Assembly (NCBI GenBank): GCA_029563075.1
Contig: JAKQTN010000024.1
Coordinates: forward strand, 1-64,000
DNA: 64,000 nucleotides
Reading direction: 5' to 3'
From: Pseudomonadota bacterium
Lineage (GTDB): Bacteria > Pseudomonadota > Gammaproteobacteria > Burkholderiales > Methylophilaceae
Part shown: piece by piece, positions 27,155 to 35,975 of the stretch
Layout: every line of letters starts with the position of its first letter
Numbering within the stretch: the stretch's first letter is position 1
Notes under the pieces: generated by a model
The model's database searches: none
What the model saw: the letters and a program-made list of their open reading frames with translations, nothing else
What the model was told of the DNA's origin: nothing
Program-made: the position numbers and the translations under genes

Positions 27155-27837
27155 TGCGTGCGATGATATTGGCTGCCGGACGAGGCGAGCGCATGCGGCC
27201 GCTCACTGATCATGTGCCAAAGCCATTACTAATAGTAGGCGGCAAGCCGCTGATTGTCTGGCACATAGAGCGGCTGGCCGATGCCGGCTTTAAGGAGATT
27301 GTGATTAACCACGCGCATCTTGGCGCGCAAATAGAAGCCATGCTGGGGAACGGCGCGCAATGGGGCGTGTCCATTCAGTATAGTCCTGAAAAGGTGGCAC
27401 TGGAAACGGCAGGCGGTATCGCCAATGCGTTGGATTTGCTAGGCCGGGATGGAAATGAAAGACAACCATTTCTGGTGGTGAATGGCGATATTTATACGGA
27501 TTTCGACTTTACAGGCATTGCCCTGCAACCCAGTAAACACGCGCACCTTGTGCTGGTGGATAATCCGCCGCAACACCAGCAGGGTGATTTTGCAATTGAA
27601 GCTGGTGCCTTAAAACACGCCGGTGGAAAGATGTTCACCTTTTCGGGCATTGGTGTCTATCACCCGGACTTGTTTGCGGAAATTGTCAAAGGCCAGCCCG
27701 CAAAACTGGCGCCGTTGTTACGACAGGCGATTGATCATGACCGCGCTACAGCCCAGCATTATCAAGGTGTCTGGCACGATATCGGTACGCCGGAACGGCT
27801 GAAACAATTAGATGAGAGTTTGTTAAAGCATGGTTAA
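27154..27837 (+). CDS. murU: N-acetylmuramate alpha-1-phosphate uridylyltransferase MurU
   Basis: A 227-residue sugar nucleotidyltransferase. The N-terminal signature ILAAGRGERMRPLTDHVPKPLL binds the nucleotide and Mg. VVNGDIYTDFDF is the metal-binding acidic motif. It converts MurNAc-1-phosphate and UTP to UDP-MurNAc. The 1-nt overlap with amgK and the short family length (versus longer glucose-1-phosphate thymidylyltransferases) support the specific call. Confidence 0.9.
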   Translation: MRAMILAAGRGERMRPLTDHVPKPLLIVGGKPLIVWHIERLADAGFKEIVINHAHLGAQIEAMLGNGAQWGVSIQYSPEKVALETAGGIANALDLLGRDGNERQPFLVVNGDIYTDFDFTGIALQPSKHAHLVLVDNPPQHQQGDFAIEAGALKHAGGKMFTFSGIGVYHPDLFAEIVKGQPAKLAPLLRQAIDHDRATAQHYQGVWHDIGTPERLKQLDESLLKHG

Positions 27838-29134
27838 TTTAAAAGAATTTCAACAACGCCGTAGCCAGCTTCTGAATAGGATGGGTGAAGGCATTGCAAT
27901 CATCCCCACTGCGCCGGAAGCTTTGCGCAACCGTGACAGCCATTATGCCTACCGTTTCGATAGCTATTTTTATTATCTAACCCGCTTTACCGAGCCGGAA
28001 TCGGTACTGGTTTTAATCGCGGGTAGCGAGCCCAAAAGCATTCTATTTTGCCGTGATAAAGACAAGGAGCGCGAGATATGGGACGGCTTTCGCTATGGGC
28101 CAGATGGCGCACTCAAGGAATTTGGGTTTGATGAGGCTTACAGCATTAGCCAACTAGACGAACTTGCACCAAAACTTTTAAGCAATCAGGCCAAACTGTT
28201 TTACAGCCTGGGCGCTGATGCGCGCTGGGATGCACGCATCGCAGGCTGGCTCAATGCCGTGCGCGATCTGGTGCGTACCGGGGTTTCTGCACCATCAGAG
28301 GTAACGGATATACGCCGATTGGTCGATGTGATGCGTTTGGTGAAATCGCCCTACGAGCAGGATGTAATGCGCCGTTCCGCCAAGATCGCTGCTGCGGCGC
28401 ATAACCGGGCGATGAAATTTACCAAGCCAAACAAAAAAGAATATGAAATCGAAGCAGAATTCCTGCATGAATTTTATCGCAACGGCGCACAGTCGCCTGC
28501 TTATACCAGCATCGTCGCGGGTGGCGCCAATGCCTGCACGCTGCACTATAACGCTAATAACTGCACATTGAACGAGGGAGATTTATTGCTGGTGGATGCT
28601 GGTTGCGAGCTGGATGGCTACGCGTCCGACATTACGCGTACTTTTCCTGTGAATGGCAAGTTCAGCGCTGCGCAAAGGGATTTATACGAGTTGGTGCTCA
28701 ATGCACAACTTGCTGCAATCGATGTGGCTAAATCGGGCAACCCATGGAACACGCCGCATGAGGCGGCGCTGGATGTGCTGATACAGGGCTTTATCGATTT
28801 CAAGCTTTGCAAAGGCAGCAAGGACGAGGTATTGGAAAGTGGCAGCTATCGCCAGTTTTACATGCACCGTACCGGGCATTGGCTAGGCTTGGATGTGCAT
28901 GATGCGGGCGAATACAAAGATCGGGCCGGCAATTGGGTGTTGCTAGAAGCGGGGAATACACTGACGGTGGAGCCGGGATGCTACGTGCGCCCCTCTGAGA
29001 ATGTGCCGGAACATTTCTGGAACATCGGTATCCGCATTGAAGATGATGTGTTGATTACCACAGCCGGCAATGAAGTGCTGACCAAAAATGCGGTGAAAAC
29101 TGTGACGGATATTGAAGCCATGATGGCTGAATAG
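27830..29134 (+). CDS. pepP: Xaa-Pro aminopeptidase (aminopeptidase P)
   Basis: A 434-residue M24B metallopeptidase that removes the N-terminal residue before proline. An N-terminal AMP_N domain (about 1-135, RRSQLLNRMGEG) is followed by a pita-bread catalytic domain. Metal ligands are visible in LLVDAGCELDGYASDITRTF, HRTGHWLGLDVHD, VEPGCYV and GIRIEDDVLI. It overlaps murU by 8 nt and the following ubiH by 1 nt (TAGTG). The pepP-ubiH-ubi order is common in proteobacteria. Confidence 0.95.
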   Translation: MVNLKEFQQRRSQLLNRMGEGIAIIPTAPEALRNRDSHYAYRFDSYFYYLTRFTEPESVLVLIAGSEPKSILFCRDKDKEREIWDGFRYGPDGALKEFGFDEAYSISQLDELAPKLLSNQAKLFYSLGADARWDARIAGWLNAVRDLVRTGVSAPSEVTDIRRLVDVMRLVKSPYEQDVMRRSAKIAAAAHNRAMKFTKPNKKEYEIEAEFLHEFYRNGAQSPAYTSIVAGGANACTLHYNANNCTLNEGDLLLVDAGCELDGYASDITRTFPVNGKFSAAQRDLYELVLNAQLAAIDVAKSGNPWNTPHEAALDVLIQGFIDFKLCKGSKDEVLESGSYRQFYMHRTGHWLGLDVHDAGEYKDRAGNWVLLEAGNTLTVEPGCYVRPSENVPEHFWNIGIRIEDDVLITTAGNEVLTKNAVKTVTDIEAMMAE

Positions 29135-30306
29135 TGAGCGCAATGCTAATGCAGGATAAACAGGATGTCATCATTGTAGGCGGTGGCCCGGTTGGCCTGG
29201 TGCTGGCTTTGGCCTTGCAGCAGCAAGGCGTGCCTTTTACTGTGCTGGAAGCGCGTGCAAAGGGCGCTTCACACCAGGATACGAGGGCGCTGGCGCTATC
29301 TTACGGCAGCAGGCTGATATTGGAAAAACTAGGCGTATGGGATGATTTGGAAGCTAAAGCGACCGCGATCAACACCATTCATATTTCGCAACGCGGCGGG
29401 CTCGGCCGCACCAGATTAAATGCGACAGAGCACGATCTGCCGGCGTTAGGCTATGTGCTGCCCTATGGCGCAATCACCAAAGCCCTGGATGACGCTGTGG
29501 ATTCTGCAAATATAGTATATGAGACACAAGCCACAGAAATTAAGCCCGGTGCGCCTGTCGCTCAGGTGGTATTGGAACGGCAGGGTGAATTGACAACGCT
29601 TGCCAGCCCGTTGCTTGTGATAGCGGATGGTGGCCGCAGCTTGAGCGGGATAAAAGGGATTGAACGAGAAACCAAGGAATATGGCCATGATGCGCTGGTA
29701 AGCAAAGTCAGAGCCGAACTGCCGCATGGCAATATCGCTTATGAGCGCTTTACATCACAAGGCCCCATGGCCTTGTTGCCAAACGGAGCGCGTGATTTCT
29801 CGCTGGTATGGACAGGCGAAAAAGCGCGTATCGACGCGCTTTTGGCGCTGGATGATGCCATGTTTTTGAAGCAATTGCATGAGGCTTTTGGCGATCGCGT
29901 CGGCAAATTTTTGAGTGTAGAAAAGCGCCTGAGTTTTCCGTTAAGGCTGAGCACACTGAAGCCGGCTACCGCCTCGCATCTGGTGGTGATCGGCAATGCC
30001 GCACAGACCATGCACCCGGTTGCGGGCCAAGGGTTTAATGTCGGCATGCGGGATGCCTGGACGCTGGCGGATTTGATTGTAAGCGCATCACCGGGCAAAC
30101 TGGGAAGCGCGGAGATGCTGAATCGTTACAGCCAGCAGCGCAAGCGTGACACACGCGGCGGAATCTTATTTACCGATTTTTTGGTGAATGTGTTCTCTAA
30201 CGATGTGATCGGCATGTCGGCCTTGCGTGGTGCTGGGCTTGGTATTCTGGAGTTATTGAAGCCCGCCAAAAGTTTTCTGGTGGGCAAGATGAGTTTCGGT
30301 AAATAA
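29134..30306 (+). CDS. ubiH: 2-octaprenyl-6-methoxyphenol hydroxylase, UbiH family
   Basis: A 390-residue FAD-dependent aromatic hydroxylase: dinucleotide-binding VIIVGGGPVGLVLALAL near the N terminus and the C-terminal FAD motif GNAAQTMHPVAGQGFNVG. The GNAAQ variant is characteristic of UbiH, whereas relatives usually have GDAAH. It hydroxylates a ring carbon of the ubiquinone precursor. The GTG start overlaps the pepP stop, and an in-frame ATG 9 nt further (29143) is an alternative start. A second family member follows 5 nt later. Confidence 0.88.
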   Translation: MSAMLMQDKQDVIIVGGGPVGLVLALALQQQGVPFTVLEARAKGASHQDTRALALSYGSRLILEKLGVWDDLEAKATAINTIHISQRGGLGRTRLNATEHDLPALGYVLPYGAITKALDDAVDSANIVYETQATEIKPGAPVAQVVLERQGELTTLASPLLVIADGGRSLSGIKGIERETKEYGHDALVSKVRAELPHGNIAYERFTSQGPMALLPNGARDFSLVWTGEKARIDALLALDDAMFLKQLHEAFGDRVGKFLSVEKRLSFPLRLSTLKPATASHLVVIGNAAQTMHPVAGQGFNVGMRDAWTLADLIVSASPGKLGSAEMLNRYSQQRKRDTRGGILFTDFLVNVFSNDVIGMSALRGAGLGILELLKPAKSFLVGKMSFGK

Positions 30307-30311
30307 GAATA

Positions 30312-31496
30312 ATGACTCAGCCTATTAATCAAACGCAGAATGCGGACATTATCGTGGTGGGCGCCGGCCTGGTGGGGCTTGCGGCGGCAGTTGCAATGGC
30401 AAGACAGAATAGAACGGTTGTGCTGGTTGATGCAAAAAAACCAGAAATCAAAAAGCATCAGTCCTGGGACGAGCGTGTATATGCGTTAACGCCGGGTACA
30501 GTGTCATGGCTGCAGGCGCTGGGTGTATGGGAGGAGATGGATTTAACGCGCGTTAGTGATATTCATGCCATGCATTTATGGGGTGAAGCCAGTGCGGATC
30601 CTCTAGTGCTGGGTAATCATGATGCCAATTTGCCTAAACTGGGCGTGATTGTTGAAAGCCAGAACCTGATGTATGCGTTATGGCAACAAATTGATGCCTT
30701 GGGTGTGATTGTGGTCACAGATGCAAAGTGCAAATATATCGAGAATACGCAACAGCACATTTGGCTTGGCCTGGAAGATGGGACTGAAATTTCCGCAAAG
30801 TTGATCATTGCGGCAGATGGCGTCAATTCATGGGTGCGGCAGCAAGCCGATATTGCGCTTAAGCAGAGGGATTTTCACCAGACTGCGATTGTGGCGAATT
30901 TTTTAGCTGAAAAGAGTCATCAACATGTTGCAAGGCAATGGTTTGCGCCGCATGAAACCTTGGCCTTGTTGCCTTTGCCGGAGAAATATGTCTCGATGGT
31001 ATGGTCGGTGTCAACCGAAAGCGCGAACGAACTGTTAACATTGTCGAGTGACGAGTTGGCGCAAAAAGTGGGAGCGCAGTCCCGACATGTGCTTGGCGTC
31101 TTGAGGCCAGTAGGCAAGATACTGTCGTTCAGATTGAATCAGCAAACGGCGGTGCAACTCATTGCGGAGCGGGTTGCATTGGTGGGCGATGTGGCGCACC
31201 AGGTCCACCCAATGGCGGGACAAGGTGTGAACTTGGGCTTTAGAGACGTGATGCAACTGGAAAGTTTGGTGTCGGCGACGCATGCATTGCAGGATATTGG
31301 CGAAACCACTTTTTTACGCAAATATGAGCGTAGCCGGCAGGCAGATATTGCTACAATGAACGCACTAACGACAGGTCTGGATGAGCTGTTTGCAAGTGAC
31401 ATCAATTTAGTAAAAAAATGGACGCATTGGGGAATGAGGCAACTTAATCAACAAGCAACAATCAAAAAGCTATTAATACAACAAGCGGTTGCATAA
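30312..31496 (+). CDS. Ubiquinone biosynthesis FAD-dependent hydroxylase (UbiF/UbiI-like)
   Basis: A 394-residue UbiH/UbiF/VisC/COQ6-family monooxygenase: IIVVGAGLVGLAAAVAMARQ at the N terminus, and GDVAHQVHPMAGQGVNLGFRD for FAD ribityl contact. It is paralogous to UbiH immediately upstream, and the two together could cover two of the three ring hydroxylations of ubiquinone. Which position (C1, C5 or C6) this one modifies cannot be told from sequence alone, so I leave the symbol empty. The end overlaps the start region of the DsbC-like gene in the longest open frame. Confidence 0.85.
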   Translation: MTQPINQTQNADIIVVGAGLVGLAAAVAMARQNRTVVLVDAKKPEIKKHQSWDERVYALTPGTVSWLQALGVWEEMDLTRVSDIHAMHLWGEASADPLVLGNHDANLPKLGVIVESQNLMYALWQQIDALGVIVVTDAKCKYIENTQQHIWLGLEDGTEISAKLIIAADGVNSWVRQQADIALKQRDFHQTAIVANFLAEKSHQHVARQWFAPHETLALLPLPEKYVSMVWSVSTESANELLTLSSDELAQKVGAQSRHVLGVLRPVGKILSFRLNQQTAVQLIAERVALVGDVAHQVHPMAGQGVNLGFRDVMQLESLVSATHALQDIGETTFLRKYERSRQADIATMNALTTGLDELFASDINLVKKWTHWGMRQLNQQATIKKLLIQQAVA

Positions 31497-31518
31497 GCTG
31501 CTGAATGGAAACTGGAAA

Positions 31519-32253
31519 ATGAAATTAAAACAGATAAATTTGAAAGAATGGGCAGCGTTATCTTTATTGCTTGCTAGTCAGTTTGCAGTTGCGGACGAGG
31601 CCAGCCTAAAAAAAGCCATTGAAGCTGCGTATCCGAAATTTAAAGTGGAAAGCGTCGTTAAAACGCCATATGCCGGCTTATATGAAGTGTTTATGGGCGG
31701 GCAAATCGTGTATACCGATGAAAAACTCACTTTTTTGATCGCAGAAGGCCGTCTGGTCGATCCTAAAACCAAAAAAGATGTGACTGGCGAGCGCCTGGAA
31801 GAATTGACAAAAATTGATTTTAATAGCCTGCCGCTGGATCAGGCGATTAAAGTCGTGAAAGGCAATGGTAGCCGCAAGCTGGTGGTGTTTTCTGACGTGG
31901 ACTGCCCGTACTGCAAACGCCTGGAACAGAATGAATTGAGCAATATCAACGATGTGACGATTTATACGTTTCTATATCCTTTGGAGCAGTTGCATCCTGA
32001 TGCACCTGCCAAGTCCAAATCGATTTGGTGTGCAAGCAATCGTGTAAAAGCCTGGAATGATTGGATATTTAACAACAAGTTGCCTGCATCTGCTGCTAAT
32101 TGTGAAGTGCCTTTAGAGCGTGTGGGCGAGTTGGCCAGAAAAATTGGCGTGACCAGCACGCCGACCCTGATTTTTGCCGATGGCAAGCGCATGATGGGCG
32201 CGCAGCCTTACAAAGAAATTGAGAAATACATGCAGGCAGCCGCAAAAAAATAG
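31519..32253 (+). CDS. dsbC: DsbC-type periplasmic thiol:disulfide interchange protein
   Basis: A 244-residue exported thioredoxin-fold protein. I start it at the ATG at 31519 (MKLKQINLKEW), because the longer frame opens with TTG inside the ubi gene. Signal peptide: LSLLLASQFAVA. The N-terminal dimerisation domain (about 20-80) is followed by the thioredoxin domain with active site DCPYCKR and cis-Pro region TSTPTLIF. DsbC homologues isomerise wrong disulfides in the periplasm. A second Cys pair (WCASN...ANCEV) occurs as in DsbC. A strong bidirectional terminator follows. Confidence 0.9.
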   Translation: MKLKQINLKEWAALSLLLASQFAVADEASLKKAIEAAYPKFKVESVVKTPYAGLYEVFMGGQIVYTDEKLTFLIAEGRLVDPKTKKDVTGERLEELTKIDFNSLPLDQAIKVVKGNGSRKLVVFSDVDCPYCKRLEQNELSNINDVTIYTFLYPLEQLHPDAPAKSKSIWCASNRVKAWNDWIFNNKLPASAANCEVPLERVGELARKIGVTSTPTLIFADGKRMMGAQPYKEIEKYMQAAAKK

Positions 32254-32266
32254 CTGTTGGAATGTA

Positions 32267-32303
32267 AAAAAGCTGAAATTCCGTGAGGAATTTCAGCTTT
32301 TTG
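32267..32303. terminator. Bidirectional Rho-independent terminator between dsbC and pilC
   Basis: A long perfect stem (AGCTGAAATTCC / GGAATTTCAGCT, extended by A/T pairs) with a 4-nt loop and T run sits between the convergent dsbC-like and pilC genes. Confidence 0.9.
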
Positions 32304-32333
32304 TTGAATTCTATTCGGGTTAAATAGTCAGGC

Positions 32334-33545
32334 TTAGACCACAGAACCCATTTTGAAGATTGGCAAGTACATGGCAATCACCAGCCCGCCGATCAGCACA
32401 CCCAATACCACCATGATGATGGGCTCCATCAGGCTGGAGAGGGCATCAACTGCATCATCGACTTCAGCTTCAAAGAAATCGGCCACTTTGCTCAGCATCG
32501 AATCCAGCGCGCCGGATTCTTCACCAATCGCTGTCATTTGTAACACCATATTCGGAAATACTTCAGCGTTTTGCATGGCCACGGTTAGGCTAGTACCGGT
32601 GCTGATTTCGCTTTGAATCCTTTTGGTTGCATCATAATACACGCGATTGCCTGCGGCGCCTGCTACGGAATCCAGCGCTTCCACCAGAGGAACGCCAGCT
32701 GCGAACATGGTGGATAAGGTGCGGGCAAAACGGGCAATCGTCGCCTTGCGAATGATTTCGCCAAAAATGGGCAGCTTAAGCAGCAGTCTGTCCATAGTGG
32801 CCTGCATTTTTTCAGAGCGCTTCCATGTGTAGAAGAAGAACCATAGCCCAAACCCGATTGAGCCAAAAATTGCCCACCACCACTCTACGAATATATCCGA
32901 AATTGCCATTACAGCCAGGGTGGGTCCTGGCAGGTCTGCACCAAAGCTGGTGAATAGCTCCTTAAACGCGGGGATGACGAAGATCATAATGACTGCAGTA
33001 ATTACAAACGCCACCACAATAATCGAAATCGGGTAAAACAGCGCTGACTTAATTTTGCCTTTAATGGCCTGGATTTTTTCTTTATAAGTGGCCAGACGAT
33101 CCAGTAACGAATCCAGAATACCTGCCTGTTCACCGGCGCCGACCAGATTACAGAACAAATTGTCAAAATAAAGCGGGTACTTGCGGAAGGATGTGCTCAG
33201 GCTGCTTCCTGTTTCTACGTCGGCTTTAATGTCCCCTAAAAGCTTCGCTACCGCAGGGTTGCTGTGGCCTTTGCCTACTATATCAAATGCCTGCAGCAAT
33301 GGCACGCCGGCTTTCATCATGGTGGCAAGCTGGCGCGTGAACAGCGTGATATCCTTATCGGTAATCTTGCCTTTGTTGGCAAAGGCGCTCTGTTTTTTAA
33401 CCTTGGTAACTGTAATGCCTTGGCGGCGCAGTGTGGCGCCCACAAACGATTCACCAGCTGCGCGCATCTCGCCCTTAATGACTTTGCCTTTTTTGTCTTT
33501 GCCTTCCCAAAGGTAGGTGAATTGTTTTGTAGCGCCTGCGGCCAT
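32334..33545 (-). CDS. pilC: Type IV pilus inner-membrane platform protein PilC
   Basis: A 403-residue GspF/PilC-family protein. Two GspF domains (LFTRQLATMMKAGVPLLQAF and FARTLSTMFAAGVPLVEAL) and three membrane helices are present, with the conserved MTAIGEESGALDSML. It anchors the PilB and PilT motors beneath the classical type IV pilus. It lies 88 nt downstream of pilB. The usual pilD and coaE genes do not follow here, since the locus ends at a terminator. Confidence 0.93.
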   Translation of the reverse strand: MAAGATKQFTYLWEGKDKKGKVIKGEMRAAGESFVGATLRRQGITVTKVKKQSAFANKGKITDKDITLFTRQLATMMKAGVPLLQAFDIVGKGHSNPAVAKLLGDIKADVETGSSLSTSFRKYPLYFDNLFCNLVGAGEQAGILDSLLDRLATYKEKIQAIKGKIKSALFYPISIIVVAFVITAVIMIFVIPAFKELFTSFGADLPGPTLAVMAISDIFVEWWWAIFGSIGFGLWFFFYTWKRSEKMQATMDRLLLKLPIFGEIIRKATIARFARTLSTMFAAGVPLVEALDSVAGAAGNRVYYDATKRIQSEISTGTSLTVAMQNAEVFPNMVLQMTAIGEESGALDSMLSKVADFFEAEVDDAVDALSSLMEPIIMVVLGVLIGGLVIAMYLPIFKMGSVV

Positions 33546-33633
33546 ATCAAATCCTTAATTTAAATATGCGGTTACCAAAAGCAGGTAACAATCTGGTATC
33601 GAAATATTTAAGTGCTGCTTACTCATTGAACTT

Positions 33634-35352
33634 TTATTCATTAGTGACCGCCTCAACTTCTTCAATCGAAGTCAGGCCTTGTTTAGCTTTTAAAATACCG
33701 GAGCGACGTAAATCATTCACGCCTTCTGCTTTTGCCTGGTCGGCAATATCATGCGCCGTGCCATGCTTCATAATGATCCGGCTAATCGCATCGGTAACGG
33801 GCATTACCTGATAAATCCCGACACGCCCCTTGTAGCCGCCATTGCACAACTCGCAACCGCCTTCTTTAGGGCCGTACAGCTGAAATTTTTCTTTAAAATC
33901 TTCCTCAATAAACCCGACTTCAAGCAGCGCCTCTTTGGGGATTTCGACTGGCACTTTGCAGTTTTTGCATAAACGGCGCGCCAGGCGCTGGGCGGTGATT
34001 AACGATACAGCCGAGGCGATATTAAATGGGGCAACGCCCATATTCATCAAACGGGTCAGTGTGGCGGGTGCATCGTTAGTATGCAGGGTGGACAGCACCA
34101 TATGGCCGGTCGATGCGGCTTTAATCGCCATGTCAGCGGTTTCCAGGTCACGGATCTCGCCGATCATGATGATGTCAGGATCCTGCCGCAAGAAAGACTT
34201 GAGCGCAGCGGCAAACGTGAGGCCTTGCTTATCGTTGACATTCACCTGATTGATGCCCGCCAGCGGAATCTCGCATGGGTCTTCTGCGGTGGCGATATTC
34301 ACGCCCGGGTTGTTGAGGATATTCAAGCAGGTATAAAGCGACACGGTTTTGCCGGAACCGGTTGGCCCGGTGACCAGTACCAGGCCATACGGACGGCTTA
34401 CAGCGTGCAAAAGCGCTTTTTGCTGTTCTGGTTCGTAACCCAGCGCCTCAATGCCCAAGGTCGCGCTGGTAGGATCCAGAATACGCATCACGATTTTTTC
34501 GCCGTGAATGAGCGGCAAGGTACTCACGCGAAAATCGATGGTGCGGGTTTTAGATAGCACCAGCTTCATGCGGCCATCCTGCGGAATTCGTTTTTCAGAA
34601 ATATCCAGATTGGAAATCACCTTTATGCGCGAAGCCAGTTTGTCTTTAATCGCCAGTGGCGGCTGTGCGATTTCTCTTAGAATGCCGTCAACACGATAGC
34701 GGATGCGATAAAACTTTTCATAAGGTTCAAAATGCAGGTCAGATGCACCCATGTTGATGGCATCTAATAACATCTTATTTAGAAACTTAACGACAGGCGC
34801 ATCGTCGACTTCCTGGGTGTTTTCGGCTTCGGCAACTTCGTCACCCGAACCCATATCAAGGTCAAAGTCGCCCTCTGTATCAAGCGACGCCATCGAGGTG
34901 TCTTTTGACTCAACGATCCTGTCGATCCATTTTCCCAGCTTGTCATCTTCCACCACCACGGGGGACAAGGTCATGCCCATCTGGAACTGCACGCTGTCTA
35001 AGGCATGCAAATTGGTGGGGTCAGAGATGGCAACAAATAAAACGTTATTTTGATTTTTTAATGCAATCACGCGGTTCGACTGCATCAGTTTGAGGTCAAT
35101 GGATTTGGGAGGCAGATAATCCGGGTTAAACGCATCTAGGTTGAAATATGGAAACCCAAACGATCTGGAGGATGTTTCCGCTATTTTCTCGGCAGATACT
35201 TTTCTGCTGGTAATGGCTTGCGTAATAAAAGGAATTTTTACCGTGTTGGCCTGTGCCTGGATGGCAGTTGCGTCAGCTTCGCTGAGCAAATTCTCTTGCA
35301 CCAGCATGCGGGCAAGACCACTCAGTTTTATAGATGTTGCGGCAGCAGCCAT
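33634..35352 (-). CDS. pilB: Type IV pilus extension ATPase PilB
   Basis: A 572-residue GspE/PilB ATPase. An N-terminal MshEN-like domain (KLSGLARMLVQENLLSEADA), Walker A GPTGSGKTVS, Walker B DPDIIMIGEIRD, the His box TGHMVLSTLHTND, and the zinc-binding CKNC...CELCNGG pair are all present. It drives polymerisation of PilA, whose gene lies about 14 kb away (48927-49301). It has the typical Val in the Walker A flank (KTVSLYT), unlike MshE and the third ATPase, which have KTTTLY. Confidence 0.94.
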   Translation of the reverse strand: MAAAATSIKLSGLARMLVQENLLSEADATAIQAQANTVKIPFITQAITSRKVSAEKIAETSSRSFGFPYFNLDAFNPDYLPPKSIDLKLMQSNRVIALKNQNNVLFVAISDPTNLHALDSVQFQMGMTLSPVVVEDDKLGKWIDRIVESKDTSMASLDTEGDFDLDMGSGDEVAEAENTQEVDDAPVVKFLNKMLLDAINMGASDLHFEPYEKFYRIRYRVDGILREIAQPPLAIKDKLASRIKVISNLDISEKRIPQDGRMKLVLSKTRTIDFRVSTLPLIHGEKIVMRILDPTSATLGIEALGYEPEQQKALLHAVSRPYGLVLVTGPTGSGKTVSLYTCLNILNNPGVNIATAEDPCEIPLAGINQVNVNDKQGLTFAAALKSFLRQDPDIIMIGEIRDLETADMAIKAASTGHMVLSTLHTNDAPATLTRLMNMGVAPFNIASAVSLITAQRLARRLCKNCKVPVEIPKEALLEVGFIEEDFKEKFQLYGPKEGGCELCNGGYKGRVGIYQVMPVTDAISRIIMKHGTAHDIADQAKAEGVNDLRRSGILKAKQGLTSIEEVEAVTNE

Positions 35353-35397
35353 TGGTAATAATTCGCTTGTATTTTAACTTTTAATCTAGTTATTTAT

Positions 35398-35425
35398 CTA
35401 TTGTAGTTAAACTATTGTAGTTAAA
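35398..35425. repeat. Tandem 14-bp direct repeat
   Basis: The 14-mer CTATTGTAGTTAAA occurs twice head to tail in the A/T-rich spacer between pilB and the cold-shock gene. No known binding site is recognised. It lies 45-75 bp upstream of the pilB start codon, so it could belong to pilB control or be a simple slippage duplication. Confidence 0.85.
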
Positions 35426-35554
35426 CAATATTTTAGTTTGATGTAATAATGCACTTTAACTTTTTTTTTGTAAAGATAATGCATCTTTTTTTAATAAATT
35501 CAATCGATATACAACAAATCAGGTTGCGATTTAAGCAACACAGCCAAAATGCGC

Positions 35555-35583
35555 TTGACTTTTTACAATTTGTAACATATAAA
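35555..35583 (+). promoter_or_regulatory. Sigma-70 promoter of the cold-shock gene with a long 5' leader
   Basis: TTGACT (35555-35560), a 17-bp spacer and TATAAA (35578-35583) form a near-consensus promoter. The predicted transcript starts near 35590 and has a leader of about 110 nt. The leader contains the G/C palindrome GGGGCGCCCC near 35665-35675 and the Shine-Dalgarno TAAGGA 8 nt before the ATG. Long structured leaders are typical of cspA-type genes. The rest of 35353-35699 is A/T-rich spacer with no supportable gene. Confidence 0.7.
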
Positions 35584-35699
35584 GCGCGTAGGTGTTTGAG
35601 TTCGAGTTATTTTTTAGCCAGCTTTAATATTATTGCGACTTGAGTTCTTGAGACAAACTTTTTGGGGCGCCCCCCTTTGTTTTATGTAAGGATGTAGAA

Positions 35700-35903
35700 A
35701 TGGCAACAGGTACCGTAAAATGGTTTAATGATTCTAAAGGTTTTGGTTTTATTACTCCAGATGATGGCGGCGATGATTTATTCGCGCATTTTTCAGCAAT
35801 CGTAGAAGCTGGTTATAAAAGTCTTAAAGAAGGTCAGCGCGTGAGCTTCGAAGTGACTGAAGGCCCAAAGGGCAAACAAGCTTCAAATATTCAAAAGGCT
35901 TAA
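35700..35903 (+). CDS. Cold-shock domain protein (CspA family)
   Basis: A 67-residue single cold-shock domain protein with both RNA-binding motifs intact: KGFGFI (RNP1) and DLFAHFSAI (RNP2-like). It binds single-stranded RNA or DNA and melts secondary structure. It is monocistronic, with a strong promoter, a leader of about 110 nt and a dedicated terminator. Whether it is cold-induced or constitutive cannot be decided from the coding sequence. Confidence 0.95.
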   Translation: MATGTVKWFNDSKGFGFITPDDGGDDLFAHFSAIVEAGYKSLKEGQRVSFEVTEGPKGKQASNIQKA

Positions 35904-35936
35904 GTTACAGAATATTTAGCAGTTAAGTTTGAAACT

Positions 35937-35964
35937 AAAAAGGCTCGCATTGCGAGCCTTTTTT
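35937..35964. terminator. Bidirectional terminator between the cold-shock gene and icd
   Basis: The stem GGCTCGC / GCGAGCC with loop ATT is flanked by A and T runs. It lies between the convergent cold-shock gene and icd stop codons. Confidence 0.9.
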
Positions 35965-35975
35965 ATAGTTAAAAA

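Noticed and set aside
29739-30098. Long open frames opposite ubiH, dxs, ispA, lptD and other genes
   Set aside because: They are antisense shadows in G/C-rich third positions with no ribosome-binding sites and no domain-like sequence.
35449-35643. 64-residue plus-strand open frame upstream of the cold-shock gene
   Set aside because: It spans the csp promoter, is extremely A/T-rich, and has no ribosome-binding site or recognisable domain.
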